This document shows positions 30,201 to 37,308 of a stretch of DNA of 37,382 bases, piece after piece (positions within the stretch are counted from its first letter, which is position 1; each line of letters begins with the position of its first letter). This DNA comes from a virus. The notes below the pieces were generated by a model, which did no database searches, was not told the DNA's origin, and was given only the letters and a program-made list of their open reading frames with translations. A program made the position numbers and the translations under genes. Where the stretch lies: positions 1 to 37,382 of IMG/VR virus record IMGVR_UViG_3300045915_000019; one strand, written 5' to 3'.

Positions 30201-30537
30201 ACTGTGCCGGTATCAATTCTCGAACGACGAACTGCGGGTGCTGGGCGTGCAACTGGCGCGCGAGGCGCAGGACGCGATCGCGCTGAAGGAGGAGCGCGCC
30301 ACCGTGGTGGCAGATTACGCGGCGCGCCTCAAGGAGGCATCGCGGCGGGTCGCGGAATTCTCCCACAAACTGAACTGCGGGTACGAAATGCGCGACACCG
30401 AATGCATCGTGATGATGGATAGTCCGCGGCCAGGCACGAAAACGATCGTCAGGGTCGACACCGGCGAGGCCATCCGCGAGGAGCTCATGGCCGAAGACGA
30501 GCGCCAGGGCGCGCTGTTTCCAGACAGCCATGCCTGA
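30181..30537 (+). CDS. Hypothetical protein (118 aa)
   Basis: A 118-residue protein. Residues 1-65 are helical and charged, with a coiled stretch (ALKEERATVVADYAARLKEASRRVAEFSHKLN), followed by two strand-like pieces (CIVMMDSPRPGTKTIVRVDTGE) and an acidic helix. A GGAGGTG ribosome site lies before the ATG. Not recognised; similarity in plan to small phage coiled-coil proteins only. Confidence 0.62.
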   Translation: MAKTLYELCRYQFSNDELRVLGVQLAREAQDAIALKEERATVVADYAARLKEASRRVAEFSHKLNCGYEMRDTECIVMMDSPRPGTKTIVRVDTGEAIREELMAEDERQGALFPDSHA

Positions 30538-30721
30538 CGATTTGATGTTTGCGCTGACGATCTTCGCGCTCATGCTGGTGCCGGTCGTGATCGTGCTGGG
30601 CGCCATCGTGCGCAGAATCGATGAAGAGCGCCAGAGGCGCGAGATGCGCCGGCACCTGATCGAGCGCGAAATCCCGGATGACGGGTATTCCGATGACGGA
30701 AGAGACGCGCATCGAACTTGA
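30530..30721 (+). CDS. Small single-pass membrane protein (63 aa)
   Basis: A 63-residue protein with an N-terminal hydrophobic helix (FALTIFALMLVPVVIVLGAIV, about residues 7-27), followed by a charged Arg/Glu-rich cytoplasmic tail. It overlaps the upstream stop by 8 bases. One-helix membrane proteins with charged tails are common in phages as lysis, exclusion or signalling peptides, and no specific family is evident. Confidence 0.55.
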   Translation: MPDDLMFALTIFALMLVPVVIVLGAIVRRIDEERQRREMRRHLIEREIPDDGYSDDGRDAHRT

Positions 30722-30902
30722 GCGCATCCGCGAATGGAAGGAGGCCGCGAAACCCTACCGGCTGCGCATCTACGCGCTGATGATTTCGCGCCGCGTCGAC
30801 TGGGGCGCCGTCTACGACCGGGATCTGATCCTCACGGCGGCGAGGGCGGCAGTGCAGCGGGTGACGAATTCGCACCCGGCAATGCTCAAGGAGGACCCAT
30901 GA
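30693..30902 (+). CDS. Small hypothetical protein (69 aa)
   Basis: A 69-residue helical protein (RIELERIREWKEAAKPYRLRIYALMIS; then DLILTAARAAVQRVTN). The ATG at 30693 is chosen over an in-frame ATG at 30678 as the compact start; it overlaps the membrane protein gene by 29 bases. The end overlaps the next gene start (ATGA). No family is recognised. Confidence 0.5.
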   Translation: MTEETRIELERIREWKEAAKPYRLRIYALMISRRVDWGAVYDRDLILTAARAAVQRVTNSHPAMLKEDP

Positions 30903-31240
30903 ACGACGACTGCGCGGACTGCCGGCGGACGGAGGCCATCATCGCGGCGCTCTGGGAGCAGATCTTCCCCACAGAACGCTGGCCAGGCCTCGACCTGGCA
31001 TGCGAATTCATGCTGGCCGAATACGCCTCGCTGAGGTCGCAGAATGAAGAGCGCCTGGCCGCGGCCGAACAGGCGGTGGCCGCAATGACGCGATTCGCCG
31101 AGACCAGGGAAGAGGAAATCCGGCTCACCAGGCGGGAGATCCGTACCATGCTGCTGATGATCTACAAGGCGGCGGCGCCTGAGATCCGCGCCGGCCTGCG
31201 GGATGTGTACCGGCGCATCGGAATCGAGGTGGAGGAATGA
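30899..31240 (+). CDS. Coiled-coil protein with an N-terminal Cys pair
   Basis: A 113-residue protein. The start has CADC (residues 5-8), which could bind a metal with other ligands. Residues 18-42 form a helix (WEQIFPTERWPGLDLACEFMLAEY), and residues 45-100 are a coiled coil rich in Glu and Arg. It overlaps both neighbours by ATGA. No family is recognised. Confidence 0.6.
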   Translation: MNDDCADCRRTEAIIAALWEQIFPTERWPGLDLACEFMLAEYASLRSQNEERLAAAEQAVAAMTRFAETREEEIRLTRREIRTMLLMIYKAAAPEIRAGLRDVYRRIGIEVEE

Positions 31241-31779
31241 GCGATGTCCTAATGGAGATCCGTGAAATTCGCCGGCGGCTCGGCGATTATGCGGCTCGGG
31301 ATCTGGTCGCAGAACGCGACAAATTGATCGCTGAATGGCGCGCCGCGCATCCTGCTGCCGCCAATGAACCGGCCAGCCGCCATCGGCCGCTGATGCAATT
31401 GGAAGACGGCAAACCGGACGATGCGCAACGCCCTGAGCGATGGGTGAACGATGTTTACGTGGTCACTGTCCGGCGCTGGTCCAAGGACCCGGTATTTGGC
31501 ACCCGCGGCGGCATGATTCAGATCGGCATCAATGCGCATGACGGCACAGCGCGTCACGACTGGCGCGATTTCCAGGCGATCAAGAATCAGATGGCCGGCC
31601 CGGAGTGCGAGGCCTTCGAGTTATATCCAGCCGAATCCAGGCTGCTCGATCCATCAAACTATTTCAGTCTGTGGTGTTTCCCTGGCCTGAGGCGGATCAA
31701 GGTCGGCCATGAGGATCGGGTGGTGCGAAATGCCGATGAGGCGCTGGCGCCGCAGCGCGGAATCGAGGTGGAATCGTGA
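31237..31779 (+). CDS. Conserved phage protein, DUF7694-like domain
   Basis: A 180-residue protein. The first 60 residues are a charged helical region. The rest (70-165) has the strand and helix pattern of a domain common in phage genomes: VYVVTVRRW, MIQIGINAHDGTARHDWRDFQAIKNQMAGPECEAFELYPAESRLLDPSNYFSLWCF. I believe this is the DUF7694 family but cannot check it. The function is unknown. The start overlaps the upstream stop (ATGA), and the stop overlaps the next GTG start. Confidence 0.7.
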   Translation: MSDVLMEIREIRRRLGDYAARDLVAERDKLIAEWRAAHPAAANEPASRHRPLMQLEDGKPDDAQRPERWVNDVYVVTVRRWSKDPVFGTRGGMIQIGINAHDGTARHDWRDFQAIKNQMAGPECEAFELYPAESRLLDPSNYFSLWCFPGLRRIKVGHEDRVVRNADEALAPQRGIEVES

Positions 31780-32015
31780 GCACATGGGTGCATCACTTGG
31801 GCCTGGATATCCGCGGAGCGCTCCACAATTGGGATAACCGCATAATGGCGCGTGTGTTCACTGACAACGATGGGCGCTCCATGACTGCATGGGAAGCCCG
31901 TGAATCTCTAATGGATCATATTGCGCGAGGTCATCGCGTGATTCCCTGCGACCCGGAGGCGTGCGATGCGTGGGATTATCAACGAGGATGTCCGGGACAT
32001 GAGGTGGAGGAATGA
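31776..32015 (+). CDS. Conserved phage hypothetical protein (79 aa)
   Basis: A 79-residue protein beginning WVHHLGLDIRGALHNWDNRIMARVFTDNDG and ending in CDAWDYQRGCPGHEVEE. This sequence style is seen in small proteins of many temperate phages. Two Cys and several His near the end could bind zinc. The GTG start lies in a GTGA overlap. The function is unknown. Confidence 0.7.
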   Translation: MSTWVHHLGLDIRGALHNWDNRIMARVFTDNDGRSMTAWEARESLMDHIARGHRVIPCDPEACDAWDYQRGCPGHEVEE

Positions 32016-32218
32016 CCCGCCAGGACAGCCAGCGGCCGCCTACGGTGCGCGAGACGTGTGCCGAATGGGAAGGCCGCCCGATTGTCGTCGTGCTGCATGG
32101 GCGCTATCTCGAACTGCGGCTGAAGGGCCGCCAGTGGCGGGTACGGATTCCATACGACCGGCTGCTCGCTTACGGCTTCAAAAACTATGGGGTCGTCGAT
32201 CCGACCCGCTTACCGTGA
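32012..32218 (+). CDS. Small hypothetical protein (68 aa)
   Basis: A 68-residue basic protein with a helix near the start and a strand-rich middle (PIVVVLHGRYLELRLKGRQWRVRIPYDRLL) suggesting a small beta-barrel. The ATG overlaps the upstream stop (ATGA). It is the last gene before the convergent leftward gene; no clear terminator is seen between them, only 38 bases. Confidence 0.6.
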   Translation: MTRQDSQRPPTVRETCAEWEGRPIVVVLHGRYLELRLKGRQWRVRIPYDRLLAYGFKNYGVVDPTRLP

Positions 32219-32256
32219 CGCCATCGATGAATCGCGCGGTTTTCGTGAATGATCAA

Positions 32257-32547
32257 TTATCCCGGCGTTGGGCGTTTCTTGCCCATACTCATGCGGCGGG
32301 CCATTTCCCGGCGCCGCTCTTCGGGATCGGTGGGCCAACCACCCTGTTTGCCGCCTTTGGCCGGGCGGCGCCGCAGCCGCGGCGCGGGCAGCGCAGGGGG
32401 TGGCGGCGGGGCTATCGGTGTGGGCACCGGGCTCACTGGCAACTCCATCATCGAGGAGTATTCTTTGCAGATTAACTTAATCAGATATGCGAGCGGTGTC
32501 GCTCGCAACGTCTCGATAAAGCTCTGGCTTAATTTGTCTTCTGCCAT
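32257..32547 (-). CDS. Leftward putative regulatory protein, divergent from integrase
   Basis: A 96-residue protein read leftward, one of only two leftward genes. The start (DKLSQSFIETLRATPLAYLIKLICKEYSSMM) is helical, the centre is a Pro run, and the end is basic with GGWPTDPEERRREMARRM, a pattern I know from small proteins in phages and bacteria that may bind DNA. It is divergent from the serine integrase across a 200-base region with an operator-like motif, so it may control integration or lysogeny. That role rests on position and charge only. Confidence 0.65.
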   Translation of the reverse strand: MAEDKLSQSFIETLRATPLAYLIKLICKEYSSMMELPVSPVPTPIAPPPPPALPAPRLRRRPAKGGKQGGWPTDPEERRREMARRMSMGKKRPTPG

Positions 32548-32748
32548 GCATTTTTTAATCCCCGTTAGCGCTATTATTGCACGCTCTAAAGCACGCCGCC
32601 TTCTCCCGTCCGCAGGCTATGCCGCGGCCCCCACAAATGCGGGGATGGCCGTGATTGCGATTATTCACCTGTTGTATCATGAAGCCACTATGCCAAGCAT
32701 GAATTCGCGGCCTCTGGCCGCCATCTATAGCCGCGCCCGGGAGGAGCA
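32548..32748. promoter_or_regulatory. Divergent control region before the integrase
   Basis: A 201-base gap between the leftward gene and the integrase. It holds ATTATTGCAC at 32573-32582, identical to the motif at 22658-22667, and a hairpin at 32625-32651 (CGGCC with GGCCG, CCC with GGG inside). A TATCAT at 32675-32680 is a possible rightward -10 without a good -35. Serine-integrase phages often have attP beside the integrase gene, so attP may lie here, but no crossover core can be identified. Confidence 0.45.
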
Positions 32749-34326
32749 ATGAAACCCCGCGCGGTCGTATACGCCCGCATCTCGCTCGATGAGCAGTCCA
32801 GATTCTCGATGGATTCGCAGGTCGATGCGCTGGTCCCGCTAGCCGTGGCCGATGGATTTGACGTGCCGCCGGAATATATCATCCGCGACGACGGATACCT
32901 GGGCGGCGAGGCCGACCGGCCCGGCTTTGTGCATGCGCATGAGCTGGCGCGCCTGGGCCTCGTGTCCCGGATCTACTGTTATTCGCTCGACCGCTGGGTG
33001 CGAGGCCTCGCGCTGCAGATGTTTTCCGAGGAAGAGCTGGAAAAATGCCGCGTCGAACTGAAATGCGCCACCGAAAACGACGACACATCGACCGGCGAGG
33101 GCCGCATGATGCGCCAGATGCGGGGCGTGTTCGCCGAGTACGAAAAGTACAAAATCAAGGAGCGCACCACGCGTGGCCGGCGCAAGAAGGCGGAGCGCGG
33201 TTTCCGGCCTGGCGGCAAGGCGCCCTTTGGTTACCGCCACGATGGCGATGCCCTGGTGATCGTGCCGGACCAGGCTGCGATCGTACGGCAACTCTTTGGC
33301 TGGGCCGAGCAGGGCGTCAGGATGCAGCATATCGCGCAACGCCTCCACGCCCAGGGCACGAAACCCATCAGGGCCAGGCAATGGGATTACGCCACCGTGC
33401 GCAAGATTCTGTATAATCGCACTTATCTCGGAGAGGCCTGTTACGGGAAACATCAGCGCGCCGAGCCGGCCAGGCGACGCAAGCCGGCGCCGGCGGGCAA
33501 GTCGAAGAAAACGTCGCTGCGCCGGCGGCCTGAAACGGAGTGGTTGAACTTGGTCGCGCCACGCATCATTTCCGATGAGCAATTCGCGCGAGCGCAGGCG
33601 CAACTGGCCCAGTACCGCGGCCGATTCCAAGGCCGCCCGTCGAGCCGGTATCAGATGCGTGGTCTCGTGGTCTGCGGCGCCTGCGGGCGGGCGTGTGTCG
33701 GAAACGGCACCAAGCGCAACGCCTATTACCAGTGCTCGAACATCGACCGGCTGAACTACAGGCGCATCTGCCCGGCGCGCCGGATCCGGGCCGACGTGCT
33801 GGAGACCAGGGTCATGGCCGAACTAGGCAGTACGGCACCATCCCTACTCGCCAAACTGGAAGCGCATGCGCGGCGCGGGCAATCGGCCGCCCGCGAGGCC
33901 GAGGCGGAGCGCAAGGCGATCCTGCAAAACATCGATCGGCTGAAGGCGCGCGAGGACAACGCGGCCGATGCGATCCTCGATGCCGACCTGGCCGATAAGC
34001 GGCCGAAGTTTAAGGCGGCGCTCAAGGCCGCGCAGACGGAGCGCAAGGCGCTCGAGGCGCGCCTGGGACAATTGACGCCGACCTTGGCGCTACCTTCCCT
34101 GGCCGACCTGGAGCGTTTCCGGGCAATCGTCGCCGAGGGTATGGATACCCTCGATCAACGGCAGGTTTTCGAGCATTTCATCGAGCGAGTCGAGGTCGCG
34201 GCCGACCACAGCCTGCGCATCACGTTCAAGGGCGACACGCTGGCCGAAGTCGGATACCGCGACAAACGTGTTAACGATGTTGGCAGTATCCGACATCCCG
34301 GATTCACTGTAGAGGTCGCGGCATGA
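32749..34326 (+). CDS. int: Large serine recombinase / integrase
   Basis: A 525-residue large serine recombinase for integration and excision. The catalytic domain (1-145) has YARIS with Ser12 as nucleophile, then DEQ, SMDSQ (20-24), and SLDRWVRG with the conserved arginines near 82-86. The recombinase domain spans about 155-290 (PFGYRHDG; LYNRTYLGEACYG). A zinc ribbon follows with Cys309, Cys312, Cys329 and Cys341, then a coiled coil (about 375-440) and a beta-strand end. GGGAGGAG precedes the ATG. Excision would need a directionality factor, which is not identified. Confidence 0.93.
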   Translation: MKPRAVVYARISLDEQSRFSMDSQVDALVPLAVADGFDVPPEYIIRDDGYLGGEADRPGFVHAHELARLGLVSRIYCYSLDRWVRGLALQMFSEEELEKCRVELKCATENDDTSTGEGRMMRQMRGVFAEYEKYKIKERTTRGRRKKAERGFRPGGKAPFGYRHDGDALVIVPDQAAIVRQLFGWAEQGVRMQHIAQRLHAQGTKPIRARQWDYATVRKILYNRTYLGEACYGKHQRAEPARRRKPAPAGKSKKTSLRRRPETEWLNLVAPRIISDEQFARAQAQLAQYRGRFQGRPSSRYQMRGLVVCGACGRACVGNGTKRNAYYQCSNIDRLNYRRICPARRIRADVLETRVMAELGSTAPSLLAKLEAHARRGQSAAREAEAERKAILQNIDRLKAREDNAADAILDADLADKRPKFKAALKAAQTERKALEARLGQLTPTLALPSLADLERFRAIVAEGMDTLDQRQVFEHFIERVEVAADHSLRITFKGDTLAEVGYRDKRVNDVGSIRHPGFTVEVAA

Positions 34327-34511
34327 AGCCGCCGCGCGACCGGTCTGCCGCCCTGTTACGTGCAGCCGCGGCCTGCGACGCCGCGAACCGCGAGGCCGCA
34401 GCGATCATTCTGGCCGACCGCACTGGGCGATACGAATGCCTTGTCGCCTGGGCCGAGCGCTTCCTGGCGCGGGTCAACCGCAACCAACCGCCGGCGCCGC
34501 CGCAGGACTAA
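34323..34511 (+). CDS. Small Ala-rich helical protein (62 aa)
   Basis: A 62-residue, Ala/Arg-rich helical protein (SAALLRAAAACDAANREAAAIILADRTG). The ATG overlaps the integrase stop (ATGA), so it may be translationally coupled to it. A recombination directionality factor would be small and basic and encoded near a serine integrase; this gene is a candidate by position and size, but the sequence shows no diagnostic motif. Confidence 0.55.
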   Translation: MKPPRDRSAALLRAAAACDAANREAAAIILADRTGRYECLVAWAERFLARVNRNQPPAPPQD

Positions 34512-34516
34512 ACCGC

Positions 34517-34981
34517 ATGGCCGTCTTCCGCCTGAAGAGACCCGTTATCCAGGAGAATTCGGTGGAAGATGGCTGCCTGAGCGTGCTGCGGCACCGCGGG
34601 TACTGGCCGATCCGGCTGCACGTCGGAAGGTTCCGCACGCTGTATGGCGGCTGGATCACGATGGGCGACGTCGGTACGCCGGACTGGGCCGCGATCCACC
34701 CGCGTCACCGCGGCCTCCTGCTCGAGGTGAAGCGGCCTGGCGGCGAACTCTCCATTGCGCAGGTACGCAAGATCGACCAATTGCGCCTGGGGTATGGTCT
34801 GCCTGTCGCGGTGGTTGATTCGGCGGCCGATCTATCAACCTGGCTCGATCGCCACGAAGGCCGATGCGGTGGGTCCGAGGCGGGATCGGACAAAGCGTAT
34901 CGCCACGAAGGCGGGCGTGCTGGCGATACGCATTCTTCGGCACAGCCTCTGACCAACCGTATCGGCCGTGCTCCCCCGTAA
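34517..34981 (+). CDS. VRR-NUC domain nuclease
   Basis: A 154-residue protein with a VRR-NUC nuclease domain at residues 12-100: a Glu in the first helix (ENSVEDG, Glu17), DVGTPDW (with Asp56) and LLLEVKRPGG (Glu70-x-Lys72), followed by Gln82. This PD-(D/E)XK fold occurs as a structure-specific nuclease in phages. Residues 110-154 look like low-complexity sequence encoded by the repeat region at 34848-34931 and may not be structured. Five bases separate it from the upstream stop, with no strong ribosome site. Confidence 0.82.
   Translation: MAVFRLKRPVIQENSVEDGCLSVLRHRGYWPIRLHVGRFRTLYGGWITMGDVGTPDWAAIHPRHRGLLLEVKRPGGELSIAQVRKIDQLRLGYGLPVAVVDSAADLSTWLDRHEGRCGGSEAGSDKAYRHEGGRAGDTHSSAQPLTNRIGRAPP
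34848..34931 (+). repeat. Direct and inverted repeats at the end of the VRR-NUC gene
   Basis: A direct repeat ATCGCCACGAAGGC at 34848-34861 and 34899-34912 (51 bp apart) and a perfect 11-bp inverted repeat GCGTATCGCCA with TGGCGATACGC (34895-34905 and 34921-34931). The second direct copy overlaps the left arm. It lies inside the last codons of the nuclease gene. Confidence 0.75.
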
Positions 34982-34990
34982 AAACGAAAA

Positions 34991-35022
34991 GGCCGAATGG
35001 CGCCACCATCCGGCCATGTTTT
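34991..35022 (+). terminator. Hairpin terminator after the VRR-NUC gene
   Basis: A 10-bp stem with one mismatch (GGCCGAATGG with CCATCCGGCC), a 5-base loop and ATGTTTT behind it. It lies 10 bases after the nuclease stop. The T run is short, so termination may be partial. The next gene starts at 35104. Confidence 0.68.
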
Positions 35023-35103
35023 AGACCGGGCCTTGCCGCCCCCCGGCCAAGCATGTAGCGAAGGGCGGCTCGAACCCGGGTGTAATCCCAGAAAGGAAAT
35101 TAC

Positions 35104-35349
35104 ATGGGTAATCCCATAGTAAACCAACTTTCCATCAGTTTTTCCACCAGACTTGGTGAAAAATTGACGACAGAGGCTATGGCCTCGGCGCTGGGTATGG
35201 GCCGACGCGCCGCGAAACGTGCAGTGCGCGAGTTGCGCGCGCGTGGTTTGATCCGTCCCATCAACGGGGAACGTGGCGCTTACCTCATAGCGCCCCGGTC
35301 AAAGTGGCGCGCGATCCTGGCGCGGCGCGGGGGGCTTTCCCAATGGTAG
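35104..35349 (+). CDS. Winged-helix / HTH small DNA-binding protein (81 aa)
   Basis: An 81-residue basic protein. Residues 20-58 form a helix-turn-helix (LTTEAMASALGMGRRAAKRAVRELRARGLI) followed by a wing-like strand (NGERGAYLIAP), the plan of small replication or transcription regulators. AGAAAGGAAATTAC lies before the ATG. It overlaps the next gene, which has a similar HTH, so the two may be a duplicated or paired initiator set. Confidence 0.72.
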   Translation: MGNPIVNQLSISFSTRLGEKLTTEAMASALGMGRRAAKRAVRELRARGLIRPINGERGAYLIAPRSKWRAILARRGGLSQW

Positions 35350-36248
35350 ACGCCTACATCGCAGTGCCCAAATGGCTTGACGCAGCGATAGGCGCCAACC
35401 GGCTTAGTAAAACCGTTCTGGTGAGGATCGATGACCACCACAATCGCGTCACCGGCCAGTGCAATCCGCGGCTTCAGACGCTCGCGCATGAAATCGGCGT
35501 CAGCATTCGCACCATAACGCGCGCACTATGCCAGCTCCGCAGCCTGGGATTGGTCAGGAGTCGGAGGACGCGCCGCGGCAATCACTACGTCTGCGCGCCG
35601 CGCTCCGAGTGGCGCGAAATTCTGACTAGACATGCCTGTCCAATGGACACAAATGTCCAATCCGGATTGGACACAAATGTCCAATCTTCGCGCGCGCGCG
35701 TTCTATTAACTGAATTACCCCAAGGTGAACTTTGCTTCGAAGACGTGCCGTGCCTTTCCTCAGGAGTATTGGACTCAGAGGCCGGCGGCGGCACGGCGCA
35801 AACTCCGGTTGAAAAGCAGGAAGTCCCGGTACGCCCGGTTACGCCAGAGCAGTTGGCCGCGGAGTTGGCCGAGCGGCATCCTGAGCCGGGACTACTTGGT
35901 CGGGTACCCGGAGAAATACGGGATGTGCTGCGAGCGGTGGCGCCGGCCATGCGCGACCAGGTCATTGCGCGGATCCGTGCCAGCCATCAGCGGTGGCGTT
36001 ATTTCTGGGCCGATCATCCGACTCGATTCAAGCCGCAACTCTGGCGCTGGCTGCGCGATGGGGATTGGGCGCATCCGCCGGCAGCCGCGGCATTTACGGG
36101 TACGCCACCGCCGCATGCGGAGCGCAAGCCGGTGGCGCGCGCAATGTCCTGTGAGAAATGCGAGCAGCAACCCGGTTGGGTGACGATCATACGGCGCGAC
36201 TTGCCGTTTACCGAGCCGTGCGGGTGCCGGCAGCGAGGTGCGGCATGA
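35343..36248 (+). CDS. Replication-initiator-like HTH protein carrying iterons
   Basis: A 301-residue protein. Residues 3-100 have an HTH (TLAHEIGVSIRTITRALCQLRSLGLV, near 41-66) followed by a wing, as in phage replication organisers, and a nearly repeated MDTNVQSG/LDTNVQSS pair (near 100-115) encoded by the 24-bp-period DNA repeat at 35637-35683. The middle is Pro/Glu-rich. A helical domain (EIRDVLRAVAPAMRDQVIARI, RWRYFWADHPTRF) and a C-terminal CEKC...CGC zinc site (near 273-297) follow. Repeats within the initiator gene suggest the origin lies here, as for lambda O. Confidence 0.78.
   Translation: MVDAYIAVPKWLDAAIGANRLSKTVLVRIDDHHNRVTGQCNPRLQTLAHEIGVSIRTITRALCQLRSLGLVRSRRTRRGNHYVCAPRSEWREILTRHACPMDTNVQSGLDTNVQSSRARVLLTELPQGELCFEDVPCLSSGVLDSEAGGGTAQTPVEKQEVPVRPVTPEQLAAELAERHPEPGLLGRVPGEIRDVLRAVAPAMRDQVIARIRASHQRWRYFWADHPTRFKPQLWRWLRDGDWAHPPAAAAFTGTPPPHAERKPVARAMSCEKCEQQPGWVTIIRRDLPFTEPCGCRQRGAA
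35637..35683 (+). repeat. Iteron-like repeats, origin candidate
   Basis: Two exact copies of the 16-base palindromic unit TGGACACAAATGTCCA (35644-35659 and 35668-35683), 24 bases apart, joined by ATCCGGAT, with an extra TGTCCA at 35637. Just behind are (CG)n (35690-35700) and an AT-rich stretch (35700-35720) that could unwind. All of it is within the initiator-like gene. Confidence 0.72.
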
Positions 36249-37054
36249 TCGAGCCTGCGCGATTGTTTGATTACGATTTGCTCGATGCTGACACGGCGAG
36301 TTATTTGCGAATACATGCTAGTCGGATTCACGAGTTTGCTCGCGCCACCGCAATAGGCATCGTTCAGATCGGCCTTCACCTGACAGAAGCCAAGAACCGG
36401 GTTGGGCATGGGAAGTTTCTCAAATGGATCGAGGCGGAATTCGCATGGACTTATAAGACGGCGGAGCGATTCATTGGCGTATATCAGCGAATCAAAATAG
36501 ACAATTTGTCTAATTTGGCTATCGACGTCTCGGCGCTCTATCTCATTGCTGCACCACGCACAGCCGAACCGGTACGTACTGAAGTTATCCGGCGCGCCGA
36601 AGCGGGCGAGCCTATTACGCATCAAGCGGTGGTCGCACTTCGTAAGCAGTATCAGGAGACGGGCGAACTCCCAGATTCAACTACCGAACTCATCGCGCTA
36701 GTCCAGGATGGGAAGCGGCGCCTCGAAGAAGCAAAGCAGACCTTTCCATCCCCAGCAGCAGCGCGTCAGATCGCGATTCAGACCGGCAAACATACCCGCG
36801 ATTGGAATGGCACATATCAACCACCCATGTCGCAATCGGACGAGGCGCAATGGAATGCCGACCGGAACGTGGCCGATGGCGTCCGGGACTTTGTCGCCTG
36901 GTCTGCGTCTGCTCCGGCCCCAAATGAAATCGCCAGGACGATCCTGAAACATCATTGGACCCGTGAGTTTAATGAGGCAGATCTAGTGGCGGCGATCGAA
37001 TGGCTCTATCAGTTCAAGGAGGCGTTTTATGGTAAGGCGCAAATTGCGCGATGA
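36245..37054 (+). CDS. DUF3102-domain protein
   Basis: A 269-residue protein with a DUF3102-like N-terminal half: RIHEFARATAIGIVQIGLHLTEAKNRVGHGKFLKWIEAEFAWTYKTAERFIGVYQRI (near 27-83), a helical domain found in many phage and plasmid proteins near replication genes. Residues 95-160 are helical (LYLIAAPRTAEPVRTEVIRRAEAGEPITHQAVVALRK, ParB-like in style), and the C-terminal 100 residues are of unknown fold. The start overlaps the upstream stop (ATGA). The exact role is unknown. Confidence 0.78.
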   Translation: MIEPARLFDYDLLDADTASYLRIHASRIHEFARATAIGIVQIGLHLTEAKNRVGHGKFLKWIEAEFAWTYKTAERFIGVYQRIKIDNLSNLAIDVSALYLIAAPRTAEPVRTEVIRRAEAGEPITHQAVVALRKQYQETGELPDSTTELIALVQDGKRRLEEAKQTFPSPAAARQIAIQTGKHTRDWNGTYQPPMSQSDEAQWNADRNVADGVRDFVAWSASAPAPNEIARTILKHHWTREFNEADLVAAIEWLYQFKEAFYGKAQIAR

Positions 37055-37187
37055 CTTGATCGGCGACGCTCGCAGTCGATTTGCCACATTTATCGGCGAG
37101 GAACTCGCTGGCAAACCGGATGTGGGGAAAAGTGATCTAGCAGAAGGATTTATCGCACGTGAAGAAAAACTCGCAGGCCATCGTTGA
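37029..37187 (+). CDS. Small hypothetical protein (52 aa)
   Basis: A 52-residue charged, helical protein (RRKLRDDLIGDARSRFATFIGEELAGKPD) starting inside the end of the DUF3102 gene. AAGGAGG lies 7 nt before the ATG, a good ribosome site. Its end overlaps the next gene, which starts at GTG 37159. Its function is not known. Confidence 0.5.
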   Translation: MVRRKLRDDLIGDARSRFATFIGEELAGKPDVGKSDLAEGFIAREEKLAGHR

Positions 37188-37308
37188 GGCGCGCAAAAAG
37201 AAGCAACGCCTTTACGATGCTTGCGAAGAGTTTTTTGAAGCCGATCCAAACTGCACGCTACCGGATGCCCTCCGTATGGCCGCCGAGCGAGAGCAAAACG
37301 CGGCATGA
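37159..37308 (+). CDS. Small hypothetical protein (49 aa)
   Basis: A 49-residue helical protein with a basic start (KKNSQAIVEARKKKQRLYDACEEFFE) and an acidic second half. It begins at GTG, with AGAAGGATT about 14 nt upstream, and its stop overlaps the next ATG (ATGA). Its function is not known. Confidence 0.5.
   Translation: MKKNSQAIVEARKKKQRLYDACEEFFEADPNCTLPDALRMAAEREQNAA

Noticed and set aside
35063-35080. tRNA T-arm-like sequence on the minus strand (GGTTCGAGCC)
   Set aside because: Only three base pairs form around the loop and no acceptor, D or anticodon arm can be built from the flanks.
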